Source: Parvibaculum sp.
Lineage (GTDB): Bacteria > Pseudomonadota > Alphaproteobacteria > Parvibaculales > Parvibaculaceae
Assembly (NCBI GenBank): GCA_014359855.1
Contig: JACIYQ010000368.1
Coordinates: forward strand, 1-13,363
DNA: 13,363 nt
Direction: 5' to 3'
The notes under the pieces were generated by a model. The model was not told the origin of the DNA and did not search any database. It saw nothing but the letters and a program-made list of their open reading frames with translations. The position numbers and the translations under genes were made by a program. This document shows, piece by piece, positions 1 through 6,864 of this stretch. The stretch's first letter is position 1. Every line of letters starts with the position of its first letter.

Positions 1-377
1 CCGCCCATCAGCAACACGACGAGATAGAAGACGAGGAAGAACGAAGTGATGGTGTCCGTGAAGGCCATCTTCTTCGGCGAAAGGCGGCCATAGAGAAGAT
101 CCATCCTCACATGCGAGTTGATCTGCATCGAATAGCCGCCACCTAGCAGATAGTAGGCCGCGAGCAAAAACTGCCCCATCTCCATGACCCATGCGATCGG
201 AACGTCGAAGACGGTGCGGGAAATGGAGGCGTAGAGCAAAATGCCGATCATCACGAAGATCAGCAGCATGACGACACGGCCGACCGCGCGGTTCACCGCC
301 TCGACATACCGGACGAAAACTCTGGCTGCTCTCGGCAAGTTGCCTCTTTCGTTTTGATCGGCCGTTTTGATCGGCAT
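1..377 (-). CDS. TRAP transporter small permease (DctQ family), 5' part, cut by window edge
   Basis: Reading the minus strand from the ATG at 377 gives 125 codons that stay open to base 1, so the C-terminus lies outside the window. A hydrophilic N-terminus of about 30 residues is followed by a membrane helix (about 33-52), a second hydrophobic stretch (about 66-83) and a third starting near 110. Between them lie the conserved DctQ features WVMEMGQFLLAAYYLLGGGY (63-82) and HVRMDLLYGRLSPKK (89-103). DctQ proteins are the small membrane subunit of tripartite ATP-independent periplasmic transporters, working with a large DctM permease and a periplasmic DctP binding protein. Neither partner is visible here; DctM would be expected just beyond the left edge. 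The start is uncertain: a GGAG lies 14 nt before the ATG, while a TTG at codon 14 has AGAGG 4 nt upstream. The substrate cannot be told from this fragment. Confidence 0.85.
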   Translation of the reverse strand, partial: MPIKTADQNERGNLPRAARVFVRYVEAVNRAVGRVVMLLIFVMIGILLYASISRTVFDVPIAWVMEMGQFLLAAYYLLGGGYSMQINSHVRMDLLYGRLSPKKMAFTDTITSFFLVFYLVVLLMG

Positions 378-612
378 TGGAATGGACGCCGCTCCAGGAT
401 ACCCCGGCATGCGACCATCCCGAAGGCGGGTCCGTGCGATATCAATTTTTCAAGGCTGCACGGATCGCCGTGTCAAGGCAACCGGGGACACAACATTCGG
501 ACCTCAAAAAACGACACGTCGAGCGCTTTTTCGGCGCGCTGCACTGCGATGATCACACAAGGGGCAGAATGGCGGGTTGTCAGGCAGGGGCTGCCACCCT
601 GGCAGGCAGAGG
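378..612. other. Intergenic region upstream of dctQ
   Basis: This 235-nt stretch lies between the start of the TRAP small permease and the stop of the small membrane protein. Several short overlapping frames are open here, but none has a ribosome binding site and family-like composition together. It holds the candidate promoter and palindrome described separately, and near 583-605 the short inverted repeats GGCAG-GGG-CTGCC and CTGCCA-CCC-TGGCAG, which could form small hairpins after the membrane-protein gene. No T-run follows them, so I do not call a terminator. Confidence 0.5.
459..476 (-). promoter_or_regulatory. Candidate promoter -35 with overlapping palindrome, upstream of dctQ
   Basis: On the minus strand a perfect TTGACA (476-471) runs straight into the palindrome CACGG-N4-CCGTG (459-472). 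Seventeen bases after the TTGACA the sequence is TTGAAA, a poor -10, followed by an AT-rich stretch. The palindrome covers the end of the -35 hexamer and most of the spacer, where a dimeric repressor would block the polymerase. TRAP transporter genes are often under local repressors, but no regulator gene is present in the window. This is a guess from position and symmetry. Confidence 0.35.
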
Positions 613-1041
613 CTAGCGCGTCACGCGGGCGAAGGTGAGCCCACCAAGCGCGCCGGCAATCATCTGTGCGACGAAACCCATCGCCGTCCGGGCGCCCGCA
701 ATCGGCGTGATCTCGTAAACCAAGCCCATCGCCGTCAGCGCGACAGCAAGGGCCGCCGCCCCGGCCACGCCATAGACGAGATAGCGCTGCGTTCCGGCAA
801 ACCTGTAGACGAGCGCCGCAGCCAACATGGCGACAAGCAATCCGATTGCGACGATGAGACCGAACATCGGCCCCATGCCGGCGATGTCGTGTATGGTCGT
901 GGACAGACGATCCGAAACGGGGATTTCAATGCCAAGTCCCGTCAGCTCGGCCAGAACGAATTGCGTATGAGCAATCGCGCCAAGCACGGTCGCCACGATC
1001 ACAGCCAGGACAAATCCCGGCACAATCTTCACGATACGCAT
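613..1041 (-). CDS. Small integral membrane protein, unknown function
   Basis: The product is 142 residues from the ATG at 1041 (MRIVKIVPG). I prefer this start because GAGAGG lies just before it and the first helix follows at once; an ATG nine codons upstream (1068) has no ribosome binding site. Four hydrophobic segments can be seen, at about 7-27, 58-80, 88-108 and 121-138. A polar, probably periplasmic loop (about 30-57) follows the first. A TTIHDIAGMGPMFG stretch leads into the second. Short basic ends (N-terminal MRIVK, C-terminal ARVTR) suit cytoplasmic termini. I do not recognise a catalytic motif or named family. It is divergent from the aldose dehydrogenase gene, with 77 nt between starts, so the two may share control. 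It is clearly a real membrane protein; its function is unknown. Confidence 0.75.
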   Translation of the reverse strand: MRIVKIVPGFVLAVIVATVLGAIAHTQFVLAELTGLGIEIPVSDRLSTTIHDIAGMGPMFGLIVAIGLLVAMLAAALVYRFAGTQRYLVYGVAGAAALAVALTAMGLVYEITPIAGARTAMGFVAQMIAGALGGLTFARVTR

Positions 1042-1075
1042 TTCCCTCTCATTTCTTTCAATCGTCATGTCGCGC

Positions 1076-1081
1076 TATGAT
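1076..1081 (+). promoter_or_regulatory. Candidate -10 box for the aldose dehydrogenase gene
   Basis: TATGAT matches the sigma70-type -10 consensus at five of six positions. It sits 37 nt upstream of the preferred ATG at 1119. The matching -35 region (TTCTTT, 17 nt upstream) is weak. The call rests on a single hexamer and its placement between divergent genes. Confidence 0.3.
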
Positions 1082-1118
1082 TGCACAGAATAACAGCAGT
1101 CGGGATGGGAAAGAGCCG

Positions 1119-2252
1119 ATGGTGAAGCGGGCATTCGCGAACGGGGCGCTGGCAGCGGCCGCGTTGTCGATTCTTCTGCCGGGCGTGGCGGAAGCGCAGG
1201 ACGAGGCGCCCAGCTCCAGCCCCTACAAGATTACCGCCGTTGCCGAGGGGCTCGATCATCCGTGGAATCTCACATTCATGCCGGACGGGTCGATCCTTAT
1301 CGTCCAGTTGCCGGGTGAAATTCGCGTGCTTCGGGACGGCATTCTGGCGCCTGAGCCGGTGGCCGGCGTGCCCGCGGTCTTTTTCAAGAGCCAGGGCGGG
1401 CTCTTCAACGTACTGCCGGATCCCGACTTCGCCGAGAATGGATATGTCTATCTTTCCTATGCGCATGGCACGCCGGGAGAGAACGGTACACGCGTCGCCC
1501 GCGCGCGCTTCGACGGTCAGTCGCTGAGCGATCTCGAAGTGATCTTCGAGGCCACGCCGAAAAAGGATACGCCGGTCCATTATGGCGGCGTGATGACCTT
1601 CCTGCCGGACGGCACGCTGCTTGTCGCGGTGGGCGACGGCTTCGACTATCGCGAGCAAGCGCAACGCCTCGACAACGACCTCGGCAAGATCGTGCGCATC
1701 AATCGCGATGGCAGCGTTCCGGAAGACAATCCCTTTGCCGGACAGGACGGCGCGCGACCGGAAATCTGGAGCTATGGACATCGCAACATTCAGGGCCTGA
1801 TCTACGACGAGGCTTCGGGGCGCGTCATCGAACACGAGCATGGGCCGCGAGGTGGCGATGAAATCAATATTATCGAGCCCGGCAAAAATTATGGCTGGCC
1901 GGTCATTACCTGGGGCATGGATTATTCCGGCGCACGGGTTTCTCCCTATACGGAATATGAAGGGATGGAGCAGCCCCTGCTCTACTGGACGCCATCAATC
2001 GCGCCCTGCGGTTTTACGCTTTATCACAGCACCGTGTTTCCCGAATGGGAAGGCGACCTTTTCGTCGGCGCGCTCGCAGGACAGCATGTGCGGCGGGTCG
2101 ACATGGAAAATGGCGAGGTCGTGGCGCAGGAAGAACTTTTCGCGGGTCTCGGCAAGCGCATTCGCGATGTGGCGACGGGGCCGGACGGCTATCTCTATCT
2201 GGTGACCGACGGCGAGGACGGCTCGGTGCTTCGCGTCTCGCCGGCCGAATAA
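1119..2252 (+). CDS. Exported PQQ-type soluble aldose sugar dehydrogenase (YliI/Asd family)
   Basis: From the ATG at 1119 the protein has 377 residues. GGGAAAGAG lies just upstream and a signal peptide begins at once (MVKRAFANGALAAAALSILL, cleavage likely after AEA at residue 26). An earlier in-frame ATG at 1077 would put 14 polar residues before the signal and is less likely. The rest is a six-bladed beta-propeller of the GSDH family: GLDHPWNLTFMPDG (44-57), GGLFNVLPDPDF (93-104), HYGG (154-157, with the likely base His154), LDNDLGKIVRINRDG (184-198), SYGHRNIQGL (218-227), HGPRGGDEIN (241-250) and NYGWPVITWG (257-266). Relatives oxidise aldoses to lactones in the periplasm using PQQ and calcium. 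No PQQ synthesis gene is nearby. Some relatives lack demonstrated sugar activity, so the substrate is unproven. Confidence 0.9.
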   Translation: MVKRAFANGALAAAALSILLPGVAEAQDEAPSSSPYKITAVAEGLDHPWNLTFMPDGSILIVQLPGEIRVLRDGILAPEPVAGVPAVFFKSQGGLFNVLPDPDFAENGYVYLSYAHGTPGENGTRVARARFDGQSLSDLEVIFEATPKKDTPVHYGGVMTFLPDGTLLVAVGDGFDYREQAQRLDNDLGKIVRINRDGSVPEDNPFAGQDGARPEIWSYGHRNIQGLIYDEASGRVIEHEHGPRGGDEINIIEPGKNYGWPVITWGMDYSGARVSPYTEYEGMEQPLLYWTPSIAPCGFTLYHSTVFPEWEGDLFVGALAGQHVRRVDMENGEVVAQEELFAGLGKRIRDVATGPDGYLYLVTDGEDGSVLRVSPAE

Positions 2253-2359
2253 GGTTGCATCCGACGGGATATTGCCTCGACTCGTCCTACGGCGAGAAGG
2301 CTCTCTTGTCTGGTGGTTCGGGATGAGGGCCACTCGGATCGCAGGCAGCTGCAAGTGCA
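2253..2359. other. Convergent intergenic gap without clear terminator
   Basis: These 107 nt separate the stops of the aldose dehydrogenase gene and the TonB-family gene. TGCATCCGA (2257-2265) can pair with TCGGATcGCA (2334-2343) with one bulged base, but the arms are about 70 nt apart and no T-run follows. I see no convincing intrinsic terminator in either direction. Confidence 0.4.
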
Positions 2360-3211
2360 TCAGCCGTCTGATGGACGGGATTTCAGCTCAACAATTATGG
2401 GCAAGAAATCGGACTGGATTCCAGCCGGATACCGATAGGGTTGAGTCCGAATGATGGCATTCGCAAAGGCCTGATCCAGGGTCTTGAAGCCGCTCGACCT
2501 CATCAACCGCAGGCTTGTGATCTTGCCCGAGCGGTGAATGATGACCTCGAACTCGGACGATCCCTGGAGGTCCGTCGTTTCCGCCTGATTGACATTGGCG
2601 AGGATGGCGTCGCGCATGTGGTTGAAATATTCATTCGCCCCGCCGGAGCTGCGCGCGGCCTGTTGCTCGCGGCTCGATGCGTCGGGCTTTCCCGAATGGA
2701 TATCGAAGCCGGGAAGGATGGTTTGGGCCCAACCGGGGATGTCTTCGTCTGCCTGCCTTTTCTGTTCTCTTGTCGTCTTTTCGTCCGGCTCCGGCTTGTC
2801 TTCCTTCGAATCCGTCTGGAGAGGGCTATCGTCCGGTTCGGTATCGAGCCCGGCCGGTGCTTCGGTATCTTCGCCGGAACGGGAGAAGGGCGTGATCTCG
2901 GGAGCTTCCCGCTGAGGTTCAGGCTGGGGCTCCGGCTGCGGCTCAGGTTCGGGCTGCTGCGGTTCCGGCTGCGGTTCCTGCACGAGGTCGACCGAGATGG
3001 CGGGCGGATCGGCCGGGGGCGTGGTAACCGGCGCGCGCAGGATGAACGACAGGATCACGACGAGGTTGATGAGGAGCGCGAGGCCGACCGCAATGCCGAG
3101 TTCGCTCCAGACTTTCTGACGCGGCGGGGGCGGCGGCACGACATGAAACGTATTGCGGAGCAATCCGTCATCCGCAGCCGGGACGCTGCCGCTTAGTATC
3201 GTTGTACTCAT
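2360..3211 (-). CDS. TonB-family energy transducer protein
   Basis: The 283-residue protein has classic TonB architecture. A short cytoplasmic N-terminus with a proline run (26-30) comes first, then one membrane anchor (about 39-58). A long periplasmic spacer follows, rich in Pro, Glu and Gln (strongest at 79-100, EP/QP dipeptides) and then in charged residues (110-160). The globular C-terminal domain (about 195-279) contains NHMRDAILANVN, VIIHRSGKITSLRLMRSSG and a final LPIIVELK strand. TonB proteins carry energy from the ExbB-ExbD motor to outer-membrane receptors; other family members serve envelope functions. No exbB, exbD or TonB-dependent receptor is in the window, so this looks like an orphan. 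AGGA lies only 2 nt before the ATG at 3211, a poor ribosome binding site, but no better start is visible. Confidence 0.85.
   Translation of the reverse strand: MSTTILSGSVPAADDGLLRNTFHVVPPPPPRQKVWSELGIAVGLALLINLVVILSFILRAPVTTPPADPPAISVDLVQEPQPEPQQPEPEPQPEPQPEPQREAPEITPFSRSGEDTEAPAGLDTEPDDSPLQTDSKEDKPEPDEKTTREQKRQADEDIPGWAQTILPGFDIHSGKPDASSREQQAARSSGGANEYFNHMRDAILANVNQAETTDLQGSSEFEVIIHRSGKITSLRLMRSSGFKTLDQAFANAIIRTQPYRYPAGIQSDFLPIIVELKSRPSDG
2912..2977 (-). repeat. Low-complexity Pro/Glu/Gln repeat in the TonB spacer
   Basis: Residues 79-100 of the TonB-family protein are built almost only from EP, QP and EPQ units, encoded by near-identical GGCTCCGGCTGCGG-like DNA units as read on the plus strand. 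Such tracts form the stiff periplasm-spanning rod of TonB. They are prone to length change by slippage, so strains may differ in unit number here. Confidence 0.75.
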
Positions 3212-3226
3212 TATCCTGCCCGGCTT

Positions 3227-3259
3227 CCGGCATTTTGCGGCCGGTGCTTACCTCCGGCC
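3227..3259 (-). promoter_or_regulatory. Overlapping alternative hairpins between arcC and tonB
   Basis: Two mutually exclusive hairpins can form on the minus-strand transcript. One pairs GGCCGG (3259-3254) with CCGGCC (3244-3239) across a 9-nt loop. The other pairs CCGGC (3244-3240) with GCCGG (3231-3227) across an 8-nt loop. They share the 3239-3244 arm. The element lies after carbamate kinase and ends 16 nt before the TonB start codon. There is no T-run, so it is not a standard terminator. It could be a chance product of GC-rich DNA. Confidence 0.3.
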
Positions 3260-3321
3260 CTCGCCGGACGACCTTAACAGGCGGCGCGCCTTCGTGGCAG
3301 GGGCGATGCGATCACAACACA

Positions 3322-4233
3322 TCACGGATCGATGCGGGTGCCGGAACGGCCAGACAGAATGTCCGCCGCCTTCCCCAAGGCGCCGATGAAGGCGGGCCGG
3401 CCGGTGGCAAGAGCGAAATCTCGCGCGGCCTCGATCTTGGGACCCATCGAGCCCGCGGCAAAGGAGGCGGGGTCGAGCGCCCGGGCGGAGACGGCTTCGA
3501 TGCGCTTTTGCGCGGGCGTGCCCCAGGCTTTGTAGACGCCGTCCACATCCGTGAGGATCAACAAGCAGGCAGCATCGAGGTCCTTTGCCAGAAGGCAGGC
3601 CGCGAGGTCCTTGTCGATGACGGCCTCGACACCTTCAGGGGCGCCCTCGGGTCCGGGCTGGACGGGAATGCCGCCGCCTCCGGCGCAAACGACGAGGCAT
3701 CCGCTATCGACGAGGCGGCGGATCGCGGCGAGCTGCACGATGCTGCGCGGCGCGGGCGAAGCGACGACGCGACGCCAGGCCTTGCCGTCCGGGCCGTCCG
3801 GTGCGACGGACCAGCCGCGCTCGGCGGCGAGCGCCTGCGCCGTCTTCTTGTCGTAGACCGGACCGATGGGCTTCGACGGCTTTGCGAAGGCGGGGTCGGC
3901 GGGATCGACCAGCGTTTGCGTGAGCACGGTCACGATTTCACGCTCCGGAAGCGCACGGCGCATCGCCTCCTCGATGACATAGCCGATCATGCCCTGCGAT
4001 TCCGCGCCGAGCACATCGAGCGGGTAAGGCGGCGCGCCTTTGTAGGCGTCGGCTTCGAGGGCGAGGAGGCCGACCTGCGGGCCGTTGCCATGCACGAGCA
4101 CGAGCTCATGTTCGCGGGCAAGATTTGCCAGCGCCGTTGCGGCTTCGGCCATGTTGCGGCGCTGCTCACCGATGCCGAGCGTGTCGCCGCGTTTCAGGAG
4201 CGCGTTTCCGCCGATGGCGACGAGGATGCGCAT
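3322..4233 (-). CDS. arcC: Carbamate kinase
   Basis: The protein is 303 residues, normal for the family. It transfers phosphate from carbamoyl phosphate to ADP, giving ATP, CO2 and ammonia. Visible motifs are the N-terminal phosphate loop VAIGGNALLKRGD (5-17), VHGNGPQVG (47-55), LGAESQGMIGY (75-85), the central KPIGPVYDKK (121-130), ASPAPRSIVQ (158-167), CAGGGGIPV (183-191), VIDKDLAACLLA (205-216), LILTDVDGVY (225-234) and FAAGSMGPKIEAA (258-270). The ATG follows the agmatine deiminase stop after only 3 nt (TGAGCCATG), so the two are co-transcribed and probably translationally coupled. Next to a putrescine carbamoyltransferase its role is to recover ATP from carbamoyl phosphate made from agmatine. 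No arginine deiminase (arcA) is nearby to suggest an arginine role instead. Confidence 0.95.
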   Translation of the reverse strand: MRILVAIGGNALLKRGDTLGIGEQRRNMAEAATALANLAREHELVLVHGNGPQVGLLALEADAYKGAPPYPLDVLGAESQGMIGYVIEEAMRRALPEREIVTVLTQTLVDPADPAFAKPSKPIGPVYDKKTAQALAAERGWSVAPDGPDGKAWRRVVASPAPRSIVQLAAIRRLVDSGCLVVCAGGGGIPVQPGPEGAPEGVEAVIDKDLAACLLAKDLDAACLLILTDVDGVYKAWGTPAQKRIEAVSARALDPASFAAGSMGPKIEAARDFALATGRPAFIGALGKAADILSGRSGTRIDP

Positions 4234-4236
4234 GGC

Positions 4237-5340
4237 TCAGGCACCTTGCGGCGCGGGCTGCTGCTGCGTGATGCAGTGGATGTTGCCGCCGCCGAGGAGA
4301 ATTTCGCGTGCGGGAACAGCGATCACCTTGCGATCCGGAAAGAGCGCCGCGATCTGTGCGCGCGCCGGATCGTCATGGGCATCGCCGAAGGCCGGCATCA
4401 CGATCGTGTCGTTCGCGATGTAGAAGTTGATGTAGGAGGCGGCGAGACGCAGGCCTTCCGTTCGGGGCTGGGTTCCCTCCACGACGTCGACGCCGCTGCT
4501 TTCCTCCGCCGTGATATGGACGGGGTTCGGCTGGTGGATGCGGTGAATTTCGAGTTTGCGGCCCTTCGCATCCGTCGCCGCCGAAAGACGCTCGAAAGCA
4601 TCCTGTGAAATTTCGTATTGGGGATCGTTCCTGTCGTCCGTCCAGGTCAGCGCAACGACGCCGGGGCGCACGAAGCAGGCGAGATTGTCGATATGGCCGC
4701 TCGTCTCATCCTCATGGACGCCGCGGTCGAGCCATATGAATTTTTTCAGGCCAAGGTAATTCGCGAGCACGTGCTCGATATCCTCGCGCGTCATGCCCGG
4801 ATTGCGGTTCGGATTGAGGAGGCATTCCTCCGTGGTGAGGAGCGTGCCTTCACCATCGGCATGGATTGAGCCGCCTTCGAGAACAATTGGAGCGCGGTAA
4901 CGCGGGACGCTTTCGATCTCTGCGACCTTGGCGGCGACGAGATCGTCCTGGTCCCAGGGGAAATAGAGGCCGCCATCGAGCCCGCCCCAGGCGTTGAAGA
5001 TCCAGTCAATGGCGCGAACGCCGCCCTTGCCGTCCACGACGAAAGTGGGGCCGCAATCGCGCATCCAGGAATCGTCGTTCGAGATTTCGACGACGCGGAT
5101 TTCCGGCGCGAGCATGGCGCGGGCATTCGAGAACTGGCGGGGCGAAGCGCCGACCGTGACCCGCTCGCCGGTTGCAATGGCGGCGGCGACGGCGGCAAAG
5201 GCATGCTGCGCGGGCTTTGCGCCGAGGCGCCAGTTGTCCGGCCGTTCGGGCCAGAGCATCCAAGTGCCCGCATGGGGCTCGAACTCCGCGGGCATGCGGA
5301 AGTCATCCGCCCGGGGGGTCGTTGCCAGTGTCCGCACCAT
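4237..5340 (-). CDS. aguA: Agmatine deiminase
   Basis: This 367-residue guanidino-group-modifying enzyme hydrolyses agmatine to N-carbamoylputrescine and ammonia in the cytoplasm. Family features run throughout: FRMPAEFEPHAGTWMLWPER (14-33), DDSWMRDCGPTFVV (89-102), FNAWGG (115-120), LYFPWDQDDLVA (125-136), LEGGSIHADGEGTLLTTEEC (154-173), the catalytic-His region SGHIDNLACFV (214-224), and the C-terminal GGGNIHCITQQQP (350-362) with the nucleophile Cys356. The start is well set: GGGAG (5352-5348) lies 7 nt upstream of the ATG. It sits between the permease and carbamate kinase genes, the order known from agmatine operons of enterococci and lactic acid bacteria. The motif set excludes arginine deiminase and peptidylarginine deiminase assignments. 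Confidence 0.96.
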   Translation of the reverse strand: MVRTLATTPRADDFRMPAEFEPHAGTWMLWPERPDNWRLGAKPAQHAFAAVAAAIATGERVTVGASPRQFSNARAMLAPEIRVVEISNDDSWMRDCGPTFVVDGKGGVRAIDWIFNAWGGLDGGLYFPWDQDDLVAAKVAEIESVPRYRAPIVLEGGSIHADGEGTLLTTEECLLNPNRNPGMTREDIEHVLANYLGLKKFIWLDRGVHEDETSGHIDNLACFVRPGVVALTWTDDRNDPQYEISQDAFERLSAATDAKGRKLEIHRIHQPNPVHITAEESSGVDVVEGTQPRTEGLRLAASYINFYIANDTIVMPAFGDAHDDPARAQIAALFPDRKVIAVPAREILLGGGNIHCITQQQPAPQGA

Positions 5341-5362
5341 TCGAAAACTCCCGACAGAAAGA

Positions 5363-5389
5363 GGCGGCGACGCCTTGAGCGCCGCCGCC
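5363..5389 (-). promoter_or_regulatory. GC-rich hairpin between permease and aguA genes
   Basis: In the 66-nt gap the minus-strand RNA can form a 10-bp stem with one G-U pair: GGCGGCGGCG with CGTCGCCGCC across a CTCAAGG loop. It is followed by TCTTTCT, a broken U-tract, and then by the aguA ribosome binding site. It could be a partial terminator that lowers expression of aguA-arcC relative to the upstream genes, or an RNA-processing or stability element protecting the upstream message. Strength and function are inferred only from the sequence. Confidence 0.5.
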
Positions 5390-5406
5390 CGACTTTACCA
5401 CATGGC

Positions 5407-6801
5407 TCAGGCAGCGTGCTTGCGCCCACCCAAGCGAACCAGCGCTTCGCCGGTCACGACGGTCACGACGACGCCGATGGCGATGGAGACGGCATAGGTC
5501 ATGTCGAACTCGCCCGGCGTGTAGATGAAGAAGACGATCGCCTGCAGGATGAAGAGCATGCAGAGGATCGCAAGGACGAGGGCGCCGCCCTGCCCGCCCG
5601 GTACGCGATAGGGGCGCGGCGTAGCCGGGTCGATTGCCCGCAGCCGCAGGAAGGCCGCGAACATGATGAGGTAAGGCAGCAGGAAGACGATGGAGGAGAA
5701 GGCAAAGAGCGTCCAGAACAGGTCTTCCGCATCCGCCGCGAGGAAACCGTAGATCACGATGACGACGGTCGTTACCACGCCGGTGACGATGGCGGCGCTT
5801 GCGGGCGTGCGATGAACCGGATGGAGCCGGACGAACATCGCCGGAAGATTGCCGTCGAGCGCGGCCTCGGCGGCCGAACGGTTCGCGCCCATGGTCCAAG
5901 TGACCATGTTGGCGAGGAAGGAGTAAAGCGCCATGAGGCCGAGGAGGACGACGAAGGTGCCGCCGGCGCCGCCTTCGCCGAGGAGGACGCGCAAGGTATC
6001 GACGATGCCGCTGACGAGGTTGATTTCGTCGAGCGGCAGGGCAATGAGGATGCCGATGGTCGCGAAGAGGTAGAAGGCGGCGATCAGGATGCCGGAGACG
6101 GCGATGGTGAGGGGCACGTCGCGAGCGGGGTTCTTCATTTCCGCACTCGCGCCTGACATGAGCTCGAAGCCCATGAAGTTGTAGACGATGACCGGCAGGA
6201 AGGCGAGCGAGGCGCCCCAGCTCGGCGTCATGCTGGAGAGGGTGAGCTCGTTCGCGACGCCGTGGTTTGCGGCATAGACGAAACCACCGACGCCGATGAC
6301 GAGCATGATCGCGACCTTGAAGATGGCACCGAGGTTGGGCACCCATTTGCCTATGTCGAGGCGGACGATGTTGACCCAGACCGTGATCCAGGTGAGCACG
6401 ACCGCGATGGCGATCTGCGGCCAGAGTTCGAGTTCCGGCATGAAGAGCGCGGCGAAGATGCCGGCGAAGAGAATGAAGACGGAGGGCTGCCAGAGCGCGA
6501 CGTTGATCCACCACAGCCATGCGGTCCGTCCGCCCCAGCGCGCACCGAAGGCACGGCGGACCCAGGCATAAATGCCGCCCTGATCGGGATAGGCGCTGCC
6601 GAGTTCAGCGGTGATCAGGCCGTAGGGAATGAAAAAGAACACCATGGTGAATATCCACCAGAAGATGGATTGCGGGCCGATGGCCGCGGATGCCGCGAGC
6701 TGGTCGATGACGAGGATGGCGCAGACGGTGAACAGCGTCAGGTCGAGACCGCGCATGACCCTCTTGTAGCCACGCGGATTGGCGACGGATTGATCAGTCA
6801 T
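5407..6801 (-). CDS. aguD: APC-superfamily permease, probable agmatine/putrescine antiporter
   Basis: The protein is 464 residues with about twelve hydrophobic segments, typical of the amino acid-polyamine-organocation superfamily. The N-terminal signature AELGSAYPDQGGIYAWVRRA (65-84) and the central GFELMSGASAEMKNPARDVP (211-230) are standard for glutamate:GABA-type and polyamine antiporters. A further conserved loop reads DGNLPAMFVRLHP. GGGAG (6812-6808), 6 nt before the ATG, fixes the start. The substrate is inferred from position: it lies between putrescine carbamoyltransferase and agmatine deiminase, where the lactic acid bacterial operon has the AguD agmatine-putrescine exchanger. Agmatine in, putrescine out would feed the pathway without net energy cost. 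Uptake of another amine, or net import of putrescine, cannot be excluded. The family call is firm; the substrate call is moderate. Confidence 0.85.
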   Translation of the reverse strand: MTDQSVANPRGYKRVMRGLDLTLFTVCAILVIDQLAASAAIGPQSIFWWIFTMVFFFIPYGLITAELGSAYPDQGGIYAWVRRAFGARWGGRTAWLWWINVALWQPSVFILFAGIFAALFMPELELWPQIAIAVVLTWITVWVNIVRLDIGKWVPNLGAIFKVAIMLVIGVGGFVYAANHGVANELTLSSMTPSWGASLAFLPVIVYNFMGFELMSGASAEMKNPARDVPLTIAVSGILIAAFYLFATIGILIALPLDEINLVSGIVDTLRVLLGEGGAGGTFVVLLGLMALYSFLANMVTWTMGANRSAAEAALDGNLPAMFVRLHPVHRTPASAAIVTGVVTTVVIVIYGFLAADAEDLFWTLFAFSSIVFLLPYLIMFAAFLRLRAIDPATPRPYRVPGGQGGALVLAILCMLFILQAIVFFIYTPGEFDMTYAVSIAIGVVVTVVTGEALVRLGGRKHAA

Positions 6802-6864
6802 TATTTTCTCCCGATAAGATTGAACCTGTTACGCGTGGTACAAGCCGCTCAACTCACGGCGGGA

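Noticed and set aside
583..605. Intrinsic terminator after the small membrane protein gene
   Set aside because: The hairpins have 5-6 bp stems with 3-nt loops and no T-run on the relevant strand.
3202..4608. Plus-strand open frame of 468 codons
   Set aside because: It lies antisense to carbamate kinase and agmatine deiminase, is Arg/Gly/Asp/Glu-rich without family features, and lacks a ribosome binding site. It is a GC-rich shadow.
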